Assembly (NCBI GenBank): GCA_024364735.1
Contig: JAGFNQ010004023.1
Coordinates: forward strand, 114,789 to 178,788
DNA: 64,000 bases
Direction of reading: 5' to 3'
Origin: Boesenbergia rotunda
Taxonomy: Eukaryota; Streptophyta; Magnoliopsida; Zingiberales; Zingiberaceae
A program made the position numbers and the translations under genes. Numbering within the stretch: the first letter of the stretch is position 1; the number at the start of each line of letters is the position of its first letter. The notes under the pieces are model-generated. The model was given only the letters and a program-made list of their open reading frames with translations. It was not told the origin of the DNA and made no database searches. Positions 23,244 to 35,416 of the stretch are shown here, piece after piece.

Positions 23244-24447
23244 AAAAAAGAAAAGCTATTTTATTTTCTAAGGCCAGTACCCGGCGTCCAAGGGCGTCGT
23301 TAAAGAAATCCAGGTGTCCAATTCCAAGGTCTTGGCCCTGGTAGACCAAGGTCTGCTCTATTAGGATTGGCGGCTCGCTACCCCAACCTTTTAGGGAACG
23401 CGCATAAGATTGTACTTACGTCTTAAGTGGATCCAAGTGAGTTATTATTTTCAAGTATATGCTTTAGCAAAGTTTTCTAAAAGTTAAAGAAAAATTTAAA
23501 GTTAAAGAATTGCTAAAGTTTCATGTTAAGCCAAGAAAAAGTGAGTTAAGACTTATTAATGCTTGAGTATGCATGTTTTGAGTTATACATGTTTTAGTGT
23601 TTCTTTTAAGTATAAAAGTATCTCATGTGATTTCATATTGTTTAAAAAGCATGCCTGCACATTTCGAGATTTTGTGAGCTAGATAGTACTTGCTAAGCTT
23701 TATGCTTATTAGTTGCATTTCCTCTTACTGCAGGTAAAGGTAAAGAAAAGCAATTCTGAAGGAAGGCGACGAGGCGGTGCTGAGTGACGTGTGTGTGGTG
23801 GCTGACCTTGGAGAGATCCTTGGGACGAGACAGTTTAGCTTATTTGAAATGCAATGTTTAAGGTTTCCAAATTCTAAGTTATTGTGTTATGGAGTTATTA
23901 AACATTTATGCTTCGGATAATTTACATGCTCAATTTTGTAGAATGAAGATTCCATGTCATTTCAATTAGTATGTATACTTTTGTGAATGCACTAGGTGAG
24001 CAAGGGCATGAGTAGTTTAGCATGTGGATACATTGAATTTTAGACTTATTCTTGAGCTTATTATTCCCTTTTCGACTAAGTCCTAATTGTGCTTGAAATG
24101 CTTGTAGATTCGGTAGAAAAGTAAGATTTACATTCTATGAGGCTCTAGAAATGTTATTGCATGTGCCAAGATGTTGTTAGTCTCCTTTTGAATTAAGTTT
24201 TATTGCATTCATATTCCATAATGCTTTAGTAATGTTATAAAACCTTGTGTGATGAGTTTAAATTGTTAGAATTGCTAGTAATGTGTCATTGTATCATGCA
24301 TGACTATTAAAGTTAGAATATCATTTTTAGATAGATTGAATATAAAAAAAAAGATTATAAAGAAAGTTCTGCATTTTTAGTCGTGCATTAGAGTCAAGAA
24401 GTAGACAAGTAGCGATCCGTCTAAGGTAGAGAAGGCGGGGCGTTACA
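23244..24447 (+). repeat. 3' part of a G-type LTR
   Basis: Collinear with 21177-22450 of the 5' LTR and ends GGGGCGTTACA. It differs by many substitutions and several indels; for example, it lacks the stretch equivalent to about 22120-22168. The bases flanking the two outer ends of G (GTCAA at 20275-20279, TGATG at 24448-24452) do not form a duplication, so this LTR may belong to another copy. Confidence 0.8.
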
Positions 24448-24959
24448 TGATGTATGGTTGTTCCTTTACCTTATGCTATCTTACATGTTTATGGAATTGA
24501 TGGAACTCCTCCTTATAGGTTTCGGCCAAACCATGTATCTAGGGTTTGGGGTGGAGTTAGGGATCAAGGAATGATGGTTTATGCTTATCATGAAGGATAT
24601 ATATATATATAGGTTCAAGCATGTGGTAGAAATCATGTTACCTATAACCCTAACCTTAAGCACCATGTTTTATGTTGTCTGTTATGATTGGATGCCATGC
24701 TTAATAGGGTTTATTATGAATGTTTATGTTCTATGCCATGTACTTGAATGGTAGGTAGAATGTTATGGAAATCCTACCTATGCATGCTTGAGATAGATAC
24801 CATGCTTAGGCATGAAATGCAATGTTTACCTTATGTATCATGATCATACAAGCTCTATGTAGTAGGATAAATGTCTATGAAAACATGTCATGTTCGATGC
24901 AATGCTTACCTTATATGCTATGATCATGCAAGTACTAGGAATAGGAATGATGTTTAGGT

Positions 24960-25105
24960 ATGCATGTCATGTTTTATGTATGAAGATGCATGCCATGTTG
25001 TATGAATAATGATGCATGCCATGTTATATGAATAATGATGCATGCCATGTTGTATGAATAAAGATGCATGCCATGTTAATGAAAGAAGATGCATACCATG
25101 TTTAT
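24960..25105. repeat. Tandem repeat, about 29 bases, five copies
   Basis: Unit close to GATGCATGCCATGTTGTATG plus AATAAT, with small variations, inside the Tekay-like LTR. The solo LTR at 45554-48613 has a comparable array of about 29 bases at 46560-46720. Confidence 0.7.
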
Positions 25106-25789
25106 GAATGAAGATAATGCTCATGCCTTCCAAGCATCAAGATGCTATGCAATAAGTATGAACAATGAAAGGACAAGCATGTGTGAAGTCATGCTTTATG
25201 TAACATGGTTATGCTATGAATGTCTTATGAATGATGAAACATGTAAAGTATTTTACTTTATGAATGGGCTTGTACCGGACCGAAGTATGGGTCCAAGGGA
25301 TGGGCACCTTAAGAACGCCCCGGTTATGGACTACCGACTATACTGTCCACGGTTCTGGCACTACCGGAGCTGTGTAACAGGGATGGACTCCTTAAGAACG
25401 CCTCGGTTCGGGGACTACCGACTATGCTGTCCTTACCTTAGTAGGTCGGGGCTGGCTAGCTCGGATTTGCTAGGGATGCGCGCTTATGATGTATGTATGT
25501 GGTACAAGCCGGGGACCCCAATGATATGATGATTATGTTTAAACATTTAAAAGTATGTTTTTAAAAGTTAAGCATCCTTGTGTATATGCATTCCACTCAT
25601 GCATTCATTTATGTTATGCATTATGCTATGCTAATAAAGTTTTATGCTTACGCTTAATGTTAAGTAATATGCATGAGAGTAAATGATCTATGTCATGATT
25701 ATGTTAAGAAGAGGCTCATATGCTATGATAGGAAGTATGCCTATGTTTATGGCATACAGGTTGGTTTACACCTTATAGACATGTTTATA

Positions 25790-26070
25790 CCATGTATTAT
25801 GCCATGCTAAGAATGTTATTATGTTATGTTTATACCATGTATTATGCCATGTTAAGAATGTTTATTATGTTATGTTTATACCATGTATTATGCCATGCTA
25901 AGAATGTTTATTATGTTATGTTTATACCATGTATTATGTCATGCTAAGAATGTTTATTATGTTTACGTTTATGCCATGTATCATGCCATGCTTAAAATGT
26001 TTACTATGTTTACGTTTATACCATGTCTCATGCCATGCTAGGAATGTTCACTTATGTTTATGTTCATGCC
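25790..26070. repeat. Tandem repeat, 46-47 bases, six copies
   Basis: Each unit starts ACCATGTATTATGCCATGCT, followed by AAGAATGTTTATTATGTT and ATGTTTAT. Later units drift (ATCATGCCATGCTTAAAATG). Ordinary LTR minisatellite. Confidence 0.75.
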
Positions 26071-26578
26071 ATGTCAAGTATATGATAAGTGATTCAAGTT
26101 GTTATGTTCTAAGTAGAACACCAAGTATGTTAATGTTTCATGTGCTCATTATGAAATGATGAATGATTTTTTTGTGAGTAGGAAAGAGTCTTACTAAGCC
26201 TGTGTGCTTATAGTCTTATTTTCTTATACCGCAGATCATTCAAGGGGACAATGAGGAAGCAGCAGGAGGGCAAGAACGCGTGTGTGGTAGTGACTTGGCC
26301 CAGGAAACCATATGTTTACTGTTTATGCTAGAACTTTACCTTGGTTACTTATATGCTTGAATAATGACTTTTGGAACTCTATGATGTGAGGTTAAGTATG
26401 ACATCATATGATGCTTAAGTATGAAGTCAATATGCCAAGTTCCCATGTCATTATGTTAAGAATGGTAGTAGGGCATGTATGAGTAAAGTTAAAGTGAGTC
26501 CGCTGCCTTATGATGTCTACCTGCTCTACTCATGTTAACGTAATGCCGCTTTATGGAAAAAAAAAAGTGGGCGTTACA

Positions 26579-26730
26579 ACATTACCCCTCTAGCCCCATC
26601 AGGCGGCTCTCTAGGCCATGCCCTACAGACTTCCCACCCCTGGCAGTGGATTTTTGCCTTCCCCAGATTCGAACCCTAGACCTTCAGGACAAGTACTATG
26701 GTTCCTTGAATCTGGTAGCCAAGTGAGCGC
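26579..26730 (-). repeat. tRNA-like repeat unit, left arm of inverted pair 1
   Basis: On the minus strand it starts at the A-box-like GCTCACTTGGCTACCAG near 26729, has a B box (GTTCGAATC) and a shared body (CTGGGGAAGGCAAAAATCCA), and ends GATGGGGCTAGAGGGGTAATG. It forms a near-perfect inverted repeat with 26731-26913, centred on C26730 within GTGAGCGCCGCTCAC. The left end abuts the LTR end at 26578. Confidence 0.7.
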
Positions 26731-26913
26731 CGCTCACTTGGCTACCAGATTCAAGGTCTCACTTGGCTACCAGATTCAAGGAACCTTAGTACTTGTCCTG
26801 AAGGTCTAGGGTTCGAATCTGGGGAAGGGAAAAATCCACTGCCAGGGGTGGGAAGTCTGTAGGGCACGACCTAGAGAGCCGCTTGATGGGGCTAGAGGGG
26901 TCGTGTCGCTACA
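26731..26913 (+). repeat. tRNA-like repeat unit, right arm of inverted pair 1
   Basis: Same unit in plus orientation, ending GGGGTCGTGTCGCTACA. A 25-base segment (CTCACTTGGCTACCAGATTC plus AAGGT) is directly duplicated at 26733-26782. The B box GTTCGAATC lies in GGGTTCGAATCTGGG at about 26811-26821. The end GTCGCTACA equals the 3' end of the G 5' LTR (22442-22450). Confidence 0.7.
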
Positions 26914-26924
26914 TAATTTTATTG

Positions 26925-27196
26925 TAATTACCCGACCCCTCGGCCCCTTTGGTGGCCAAATTCAATTTTTGGCGGCCCCTTTGGTGACCCCTTATGTCGT
27001 CAACCGACGACCATCGGCCATGCCATTCAACCGACGACCATCGACCATGCCGTTCAACCGGCGACCATCGGCCATGTCGTTACTCACTAGGACTTTCCAC
27101 ACCTGGCCAGTGGATTTTTGCCTTCCCTAGGATTCGAACTCTAGACATCCAAGCATAAGTACTAGAGTTTATGAATCCTAGTAACCAATTGAGCTC
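26925..27196 (-). repeat. tRNA-like repeat unit, type 1, minus orientation
   Basis: On the minus strand it starts at GAGCTCAATTGGTTAC (A-box-like), has B box GTTCGAATC and the shared body CCTAGGGAAGGCAAAAATCC, and ends in GGGTCGGGTAATTACA, very like the unit at 38054-38253. It includes three copies of a 27-base repeat (TTCAACCGACGACCATCGGC and so on) at about 26998-27085. It is joined head-to-head with the next unit at the palindrome GAGCTC (27191-27196). Confidence 0.65.
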
Positions 27197-27352
27197 ACTT
27201 GGCTATCAGATTCAAGGAACCTTTGTACTTGTCCTGGAGGTTAAGGGTTCGAATCTGGGGATGGCAAAAATCCACTACCGGGATTGGGAAGACCGTAGGA
27301 CATTTGCCTAGAGAGCCACCTGAATGGGGCTAGAGGGGTCGTGTCGCTACAT
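27191..27352 (+). repeat. tRNA-like repeat unit, type 2, plus orientation
   Basis: Starts GAGCTCACTTGGCTATCAG and carries GGGTTCGAATCTGGGG. It ends GGGGTCGTGTCGCTACA, like 26731-26913. With the preceding unit it makes inverted pair 2, whose arms belong to different subtypes. Confidence 0.65.
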
Positions 27353-29047
27353 AAAAAGGCGACTTTTTATATTTGATTCGAGTGACAACTTGAACAAACT
27401 TGTTGTTCAAGCCATCAACTCATCCAACCAATTAGTCACGGAATAGACGATGAATGGATCACTGGTTTTTGTGTTTATCATCGGGGTCCATGACAATAAT
27501 CAATTAAACAAGATCAAAAGAAAGGAACCAAAATAGAAGTTATACCTTCATGTTTACCTCGTGATCTTCTATTGTATGACCCAACCTCTTCTTGGACGTC
27601 GTGTGGGCGACGATCTTCCAAGAAACGAAGTCACCAAGACATGCCTTCTTCCAATCCCTAGCTTGGCCGAAACCCTAGGGACCCCTTCTTCAAGCTCTCG
27701 CCGATCACAAAGGAAGAGGAAGTCTTCCTCACCTTGCGCCGCCGACCACCAACTAAGCTCCTCCCCCTTGCGCCGCCGGCCAACTCCAAGCCTTAAGTAT
27801 GCGTCGGTGAAAGGAGGAAGAGTAGAGGAAGAAGAAGAAGGTGAAGAAGATGAGAAAAACTGAAACCTAATCACCTTTATCTCTTCTTCTACCTTGCAGC
27901 GCCAAAGCACCACGAGATTCCTTTCTTTCTCCTTGCGCCGCTAGTTCTAGCCTCCTTAGTGGATGCACTGGCCAAGGAGAAGAAGAAAGGAAGAAGAATA
28001 AGAAGTAGAAGATGGCTCACCCTCCTCCTACACCTCCTTGTTGCCGCCGACCAAGAGGGTTGCGCCACAACCCTAGGAGAGAGAAGGGAGAGAGGGAGAG
28101 GAAAGACTTAGGGTTTTGGTATTGGATTAATTGCCTTGGTCTCATGACTCCATGAGGTATTTATAGGCTACAATAGGGACCATGAGGAGGAGTTGGGTCT
28201 TGGCCACCTAATGGATCAAAGCCCGATCCATTAATGATGATCCAATCCACTAAAGGATCACCATTGAACTACCTCACCAACCCCCAAATTTAAATATGGG
28301 CTCCAACTATTATGAGTACAAAATCTCCCCATGTTTAAGATCTCGAATGCCCATTAATTAATTAAATTACTAACAATTTAATTAATTAATATCTAACTCC
28401 ATGAGTAGTACCACTCAACCTTATCATCATGTTGGACCAAGTCTACCTACATGATTTAACATGATGAGCTTTATGAGCTCGTCAAGGGGACATTATCAAC
28501 CTGACGCATCAGGACATGGTTTTCTTCTATAATCAATGATACACCATGTAAATAATATTATTTCCTAATTTACCAGGCCTATTGATTTAACCAATAAATC
28601 TTGCCCATTGGTAAATCAAAGAAATAGATATTAAGTACATGCGCCCGTTATTATATCGAGATTAAGAGCATGTACTCCATAATATCTGAGGTCTGATTCG
28701 ATTATATAGTCAATATAAATTGAATCACCTCTATATCGGTCCTGCTCAATACACACAAAGTGTACTAGTGTAATTCTATGGTCAAGATAAACCAATACCA
28801 AATTACACTACAATTATGCCAATGGTTTGTCCAAAACCATCTAGATTGTGAGCCTCTACTTATACTCTACAGGGGACTGATAGCATGATCTTCTGTGTGA
28901 CATCACACACCATGTTATCTACAATATAAAGTATTAGACAATATGCACACATATAATAAATATAAAATGCAAACAATGATCATGTGATTCTCATTTCAAA
29001 ATGTAGATGTCTATATAAAAGCTAGGCTTTTAGTATACATCCTAACA
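27353..29047 (-). repeat. 3' LTR of Angela-type element C
   Basis: The right end is clear: the minus strand starts TGTTAGGATGTATACTAAAAG at 29047, beside a polypurine tract (minus strand AGTGGGAGATT at 29048-29058). A minus-strand TATA-like box (TATAAATACC) lies at about 28158-28167. The left end is not fixed; a TGTTGTTC near 27401 is one candidate. The 100- and 114-codon ORFs at about 27561-27913 lie in this leader region on opposite strands and are not credible genes. Confidence 0.65.
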
Positions 29048-29916
29048 ATCTCCCACTTATACTAAAAGACTATGCTGCCATCACAATGCCATACATCTGA
29101 CTCCCATACCCTCCACATGCCTATCAAAAGCTCTCGCTGGAAGGACCTTAGTGAAAGGGTCTGTCAGGTTGTCCTTTGATGCAATCTTGGCGACAACAAC
29201 TTCCCCTCGCTTTACGATCTCTCGTATCAGGTGGTACTTGCTCTCTATGTATTTACTTGCCTTATGGGCTCGTGGTTCCATCAAGTTTGCAACTGCACCA
29301 CTGTTATCATAATAAATTGTGATAGCTCTGGGCAAACCAGGAATCACATCCAAGTCCATCAAGAAGTTCCTAAGTCATACAGCTTCTTTGGCCGCCTCAG
29401 ATGTTGCCACATACTCAGCTTCCATGGTGGAGTCTGCCACGCATTTCTGGTTGACACTCCTCCATACTATGGCTCCACCTCCCAAAGTAAACACATACCT
29501 CGAGGTAGACTTACTTTTATCCCTATCTGATTGGAAGTCAGAATTCGTGTAACCCATAGGGAGTAATTGATCTGCCTAGTAAACTAGCATATGATCCCTA
29601 GTCCTTCGCAGGTACTTTAATGTGTGCTTTACCGCAGTCCAATGTCCCTATCCTGGATTACTCTGATATCTGCTAACTATGCTCACGACAAAGCAGATAT
29701 CCGATCTCATACACAACATAACTTACATGAGGCTTCCCACAGCCGAAGCATAAGGAACCACCTTCATCTCCTCTTTCTCCTTTGATGTTTTAGGACACAT
29801 CACCTTAGATAGAGGTACTCTATGCCTAAAAGGTAGAAAACCTTTCTTGGAGTTTTCCATGTTAAAACGAGCTAGGACAGTGTCTATGTATGAAGCTTGA
29901 GATAAGCACAACATCC
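29048..29916 (-). pseudogene. C pol, C-terminal part: end of RT and RNase H
   Basis: Angela-type pol, minus strand. LCLSQASYIDTVLARFNMENSKKG and VPYASAVGSLM (29723-29905) come first. A decayed stretch follows, then RNase H with GGAIVWRSVNQKCVADSTME (29375-29500) and the C-terminus with ASKYIESKYHLIREIV (29081-29362). The frame is broken in several places. It is continued at 63395 across the 33.5-kb insertion of element B. Confidence 0.88.
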
Positions 29917-31177
29917 TGTTGGATCGGAGAAATCGATAGAGGGGGGGGGTGAATATTGATATCAAATTTTTTGGAAAGCTAGAGAATATACGCAGCGGAA
30001 CATAACAGAACAAACGTGAACACAAGTTAGTTTTACTTGGGTCGGAGTTACGGTCGGCTCCTACTCCAAGGCTCATGGTCCTTGACCATTTACTTTGGGC
30101 AATTCTATAGTCGCAAAAAGAATTTTACAAATTGAGTACAAAAATAGAGCTGAAAATTAAACTTGTAACACTTTTCGTTACCGACGCTCGAGGTTGATAG
30201 AATTTCAGAGCAGAGGGTCATCGTCGGCGCTGGAATCTCGAAGTCAGAGTTTGTCAGAGCGTAGCACTTGAACAAAAGTGCTTGGAGCGTTTAGAGCAAT
30301 TGTTGTTCTAAGCCTTGGGGGTGAACCCCCTTTTATAGCACCCATAGGGGCGCCTGTGTCGATGAGGGCGCCTACACGTGGCCTCTCCTGCCCGATCTCT
30401 TATCCGCAGGCTCGTTCAGCGCTTATCCATCTCACAGGGGCGCCTGAGCTGATGGGGGCACCTGTATGGTCCCGGGTGCCTGAGCTGAGTATGTCCGGAG
30501 GCTTCGTGGTAGTTTTGCTTCGCTTGCTTTGGTTTAGTCGTCAACTGGGGCGCCCGTATCCATACGAGCACCTAGCCCCAGTGAGGTGCCTCACTCCATT
30601 GAGGCGCCTCAGCTGCAGAAAACCAATCCTTCGATCCCTGCAACCAAGGTTAGTTCCAAAACAAAAAGGAAGCAAACATGTTAGCCATTATTTACAGCCT
30701 AAGCTGTCTTGGATCTGACTTTGGGTTTCCCAAATGGAACCCTAGGTCAAATCAACGCCTACTGTTCCCTCGTACGGGGAACGCGTCCTCACCTACTCCT
30801 CTCAGGAGAGTTTACCTTTTGCCAACCGGCTCCTCCGGTTGGACTTTTGCCCAATCCACCTGACCAGGTCTTCGTGCCCAGTCCGCGACCAGGACTTCTT
30901 GCCCAACTTCTGATCAGGTCTTCAGTGCCCAACCCTTTGCCAGGACATCTTGCCCAGTCCTCGACCAGAACTTCTTTGCCCAACTTTCGGTCAGGTCTTC
31001 TTGCCCAGTCCTTGACCAGGACTTCTTACCCAGCCCTTTGCCAGGACTCTTGCCTAGTGTACCTAGGACTTTTCCTGCACACTTAGTAAGCTTGTTAGAT
31101 CACAATAATACCTTAACTTTTGAACCCTTTGCCATTATCAAAACACAGGTTTGACTTAGATGCTTCCTGCACCAACA
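29917..31177 (-). repeat. 3' LTR of element B
   Basis: 1261 bases, nearly the same length as the reassembled 5' LTR (1262 bases). The minus-strand TATA box TATAAAAG is the complement of 30330-30337. The CAGGACTTC minisatellite lies at about 30866-31060. A run of nine G (29940-29949) near the end is shared with the other SIRE LTRs. Confidence 0.9.
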
Positions 31178-32294
31178 ATCTCCTCCTTTTTGATTTATGA
31201 CAACATGGTTCAAAAAGTTAAGTTTAAATATAGATAACAAGCAACGAATTGGAAAAATATTTAGTTTCCTCCCCCTGAAACCAAAATTCTCCCCCTGAGT
31301 TTTTCAAAGATAAGTGGGTCTTAGTCAATCTTCTAAGTGCTTTAGATTTTTGCAAGGTTTTCATGCTTAGCAAAGATTTCCAGAAAGTTTTTGCACAAAA
31401 AGAATTTTTCCCATTATACAAAAAAAATTTCCCATACTTTAGAAAATTTTCAGAAAAAAGTTTTTCCCTTTATACTTAGAAAATTTTCAGAAAAAGTTTT
31501 TCCCTTTATACTTAGAAAATTTTCAGAAAACGTTTTTTATTTTATACTTAAAAGAAATTTTCATTTTTGAAATGCTTTAAATTTGAAAAACATTTTAAAG
31601 CATTTTTGTTATTTACTTTACTTTTTGAAAGGGAGGTAAAAGTTTTGAAAAATAAAATTTTGAAAAAATTTCTTTTCTCCTATGCTTCTCTCCCCCTTTG
31701 CCATATATCAAAAAACTAATTATAACACAAAATAATTTAGAGCAAAGAAAGTGAAGTTCTATATTGAACCAACTCTAATAAGCATGAACTAGACCAAACC
31801 ACATTAAACCGTTCTTGTTCGGGTCCTGTCTAACCTAGTTTAGCTACTTACTAACTGTTATAAACAGTAGCTTTCGCTAGGGTTAGTCAAGTTAAGTAAT
31901 CTGATCAAGTTAGATTTTCTAAGCTTGACACTTAACCTGATTGCTGTTCATTTGGTATTTATTGCCCCAATTACTGCAGATGCACTAACTTAAAGCATCT
32001 TGAATCAAGGCATAGACCTAAGCATCTCAACCCAGTCTAGGTTATCAATCAAAATTACCCTAAGGTGCTAGTGAGATGCTGACTTCTAGATCTATAGGTG
32101 CATGCAGTTCTAGGGTTAGGGCCTAAGCTAAGTTCATTTGTGAAAAGCCCTAGTTTTGAAGGGGGTAAGTTTTTTTTTAAAAAACTAAGTCGAAAAATCA
32201 TTTTAAATTTCAAGACAAAAAATGATTTTTCACAAAAAAATTAATTAACAGATAAGAAAGTAAACCAATTTTTGAAAAAACATGTAGAGCAGTC
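31178..32294 (-). other. AT-rich noncoding 3' region of element B
   Basis: No ORF above background. It has A/T-rich words (CTTAGAAAATTTTCAGAAAA repeated at 31436-31530) and then a less biased block conserved with E and A. Confidence 0.7.
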
Positions 32295-34160
32295 CTATTC
32301 TATTAAGCATAACCCTAACTGTCTTCTTAGTGAGCTAAACTCAGACTCAGGTAAGGGTTTGGTAAAGATATCAGCTATGTTTGACTTTGAGTCCACATGC
32401 TTAAGGACTATTTCACCCCTGGCTACATGATCCCTTATAAAGTGATGTTTAACTTCTATATGCTTTGTTCTTGAGTGTTGAATTGGGTTTTTAGTTAGAT
32501 TGATTGAGCTTATATTATCAATGTAAATTTGGGTTTGGTTGTAGTCAAGATGGAAGTCCTTAAAAGTGTGCATCATCCATATGAGTTGTGCCACACACTC
32601 TCCTAAAGCAATATATTCTGCCTCGGTTGTAGATAGGCTAGTAGTGTTGCTTTCTACTACACCAGCTGACTAGACTATTTCCTAAAAGTTGGCAGCTTCC
32701 ACTTGTACTTTTTCTATCTAATTTGCATCCAGCATAGTCAGAATCAGAATATCCTGATAGTTCAAAGGTGAAAGTCCTAGGATACCAAATCCCTACATTT
32801 AGGGTGCCTTTAATGTACCTAAGTATTCTTTTTAGGGCTGCTAAGTGGGATTCCTTAGCACAAGTTTGGTACCTAGCACACATTCCTACAGAGAATAGGA
32901 TATCAGGTCTGCTAGTTGTAAGGTAAAGTAGATTTCCAATCATACATCGGTATATCTTAAGATCTACAGGTTTACCTTCAGGGTCACTATCAATCTTGAC
33001 ATTTGTGGCCATAGGGGTACTTATGCTTTTGGAGTTATCCATTTTAAATTTCTTTATTAACTCTTTAGCATATTTTGATTGGTGAACATAGTTACCATCC
33101 CTGGTTTGCTTAATTTGCAGTCCTAAGAAGAAGTTGAGCTCACCAACTAAGCTCATTTCAAATTCATTTTTCATTATTTTTATAAATTCTTTTAAAAAGT
33201 TTGAGTTGGTGGATTCGAAAATTATGTCGTCAACATAGATTTGGGTAATGAAAATGTCTTTTTCTAAGGTTTTAACAAAAAGGGTGGAATCAATTTATCC
33301 TTGGTTAAATTCCTTAGAAATAAGGTAAGTTGATAGGCATTCATACCATGCCCTAGGTGCTTGTTTTAACCCATAAAGTGCCTTTTTAAGTTTGAAAACA
33401 TAGTCAGGTTTTTCTAGGTCCTCAAATCCTGGGGGTTGTCCTACATAGACTTCTTCTTTGATGAACCCATTTAAAAAGGCTGACTTAACGTCCATTTGGT
33501 ATAGCTTGAACCCTCTATGAGCTGCAAATGCTAACAACATTCTAATTGACTCAAGTCTGGCTACTGGGGCATAGGTTTCATCATAGTCTAATCCTTCGAC
33601 TTGACTGAACCCTTTAGCTACTAAGCGGGCTTTATTTCTAACTATTTTCCCTTGGTCATTTAGTTTATTCCTAAACACCCACTTAGTGTAGATTTGCCCT
33701 CAGGTTTAGGTACTAGTTCCCATACTTGGTTTCTTTCAAATTGGGCTAATTCTTCTTGCATAGCTATGATCCAATCAGGATCAGGTAGGGCTTCCTCTAT
33801 AGTCTTAGGTTCAATTTTTGAGATTAGTGCTATTTGACTAACATTTCTATAGGAAGACCTAGTTCTGACTCCTAAGGTTGGATCACCCACAATTTGATCA
33901 GAAGGGTGACTGAGTCTGGGTTTCTTGGTTCTTCTAGAACTTGGTTCAGCCTCAGGTCCGGCTGGATGGTTTGGTTTAGTGTTCTGTTTAACTACTTGAG
34001 TTGGTTCAGTTATTGGTTCAGTTGACACAGTAGTTGGTTCAAGAGTTAGTTCATTTAGAGGTTCAACTAGTGATTCAATTGATGGTTCATTATCTTCCTG
34101 ATCAGTATTTGATTGGTTCAAGGTTTGGTTATCAGATTTTGGATTAGTCTCCTCATCAAA
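32295..34160 (-). pseudogene. B pol: reverse transcriptase and RNase H
   Basis: Connector rich in Glu, Pro and Thr (33660-34121), then [52 protein letters not shown] (33295-33678). The YVDD region lies near 33220-33240, where the frame is open only briefly. GELNFFLGLQIKQTRDGNY and RNase H (GYSDSDYAGCKLDRKSTSGS) read in one frame at 32638-33174, and the C-terminus ending LGLCLIE reads at 32295-32594. Breaks lie at about 33295 (stop), 33690 (small deletion in the DTKWVF region) and 32600. Confidence 0.9.
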
Positions 34161-35416
34161 GATTAAGTTGTTTCTTCAATTTTATTAGTTTGTTTATTGT
34201 AAACTCTATAGGCCCTACTTGTTGTTGAATATCCTAAGAAGACTCCTGGAGTTGAGTTAGACTAAAATTTACCTAGGTAGTCCTTGGTGTTCAAGATATA
34301 GACTTTGCACCCGAAGACCCTTAGGTAATGTAGGTTTGGCAGTCTATGGTAATATAGTTTATAAGGAGTTTTATTATGTCTTTTGTTAATTAGGACCCTA
34401 TTTTGGATATAGCAAGTCGTACTAATTGCTTCTACCCAAAATTAGTTAGCTAGGTTGAATTCATTGAGCATAGTCCTAGCGGCTTCCTGAAGGGTTCTAT
34501 TCTTTCTTCTACTATCCAATTTTGCTGGGGGGTTCTAAGAAAGGAAAATTCATGAATATATCCATTTATTTTATAGAATTCCTCAAACCTTTGATTCTCA
34601 AACTCTCCCTCGTGATCACTCCTAAGACTTTTGATTTTGGTATCATTTTGATTTTTGATTATTTTGTATAGGTCAATAAATAAGCTTAGGGTTTCATCCT
34701 TAGTCATTAGGAACCTAATCCAGGTAAACCTAGAGTAATCATCGATAATAACTAAGCAGTACCGGTTTTCGCTCAGTGACTTGGCTCCATGTGAATCAAA
34801 TAGGTCAAGGTGAAGGAGCTCATGTGTGGTTTGGGTTAAGTCTGATTGAATTGACTTGTGATTAGACTTGGTTTGTTTACCTTGGTTACATGAGTTATAT
34901 ATTGTGTTTTCATAGTTCTTAATTTTTGATACCCCTTTAATTAGACCAAGCTGGGTAACTTTAGATATTAGTCTAACATTTGTATGACCTAATCTCCTAT
35001 GCCAGAGGTTGGATTCATCTAATTGAGTTAAGAGACATTTAGGTACTAAAGGTAGATTGATAATATACACATTATTTTTCCTAGTACCTTTAAGCATGAC
35101 TTCTGAGTCTTGCAGATTTCTAATTAGGCAGTCAGAGTTGGTAAATGTAAACTATATAACCAGTATCACATAGTTGACTTATACTAAGCAAATTAAACTT
35201 GAAATTTTCAACCAACAGTACCTTTTTAATCACAAAATCAGATTTGAGTTCAATGTTACCTGACCCAATGACTTTGAGTGTAGCATTGTTGCCAAATGCT
35301 ACTGAGCCTAGGTTCTTGAACTTGAGTTTGGTGAATTTCAATTTGTCTCCAGTCATGTGTCTAAAGCATCCGCTATCCAACATCCATTGGTCCAAATCAT
35401 TATGTTCCTACACATA
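34161..35416 (-). pseudogene. B pol: protease and integrase
   Basis: Protease start WMLDSGCFRHMTGD (35132-35395), with Ser to Phe after DSGC. A frameshift follows near 35150. The integrase zinc finger (HRRLGHTN ... CNQGK) and core (LLHLDLFDSHG, RSDHEGEF) read at 34450-35097. The usual DHGGEF motif is DHEGEF here, and the Glu region is disrupted (NWIVEERIEP), so the enzyme would not be functional. The stretch 34161-34449 holds the decayed integrase C-terminus. Confidence 0.88.

Larger units (their letters stand above)
24448..26578 (+). repeat. Tekay-like LTR, 5' part missing
   Basis: Ends GTGGGCGTTACA at 26578 and is related, in reverse, to the LTR at 35981-38053: the CAGGAGGGCAAGAACGCGTG block near 26262-26290 mirrors 36265-36300. 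The U3 end with TATA box is not present; the left side abuts the G LTR. It contains three tandem arrays (about 24960-25105, 25290-25440 and 25790-26070). No primer-binding site follows, so it is a 3' or solo LTR. The short ORFs in it are repeat-derived. Confidence 0.7.

Noticed and set aside
22906..23349. 147-codon minus-strand ORF across the N
   Set aside because: Antisense shadow of G gag and it crosses an assembly join.
25790..26070. CRISPR-like array of regular repeats
   Set aside because: Units are contiguous tandem copies without unique spacers, in plant LTR DNA.
27561..27913. Opposite-strand ORFs of 100 and 114 codons as a host gene
   Set aside because: They mirror each other in a purine/pyrimidine-biased LTR leader of element C, with no domain and no splice-supported context.
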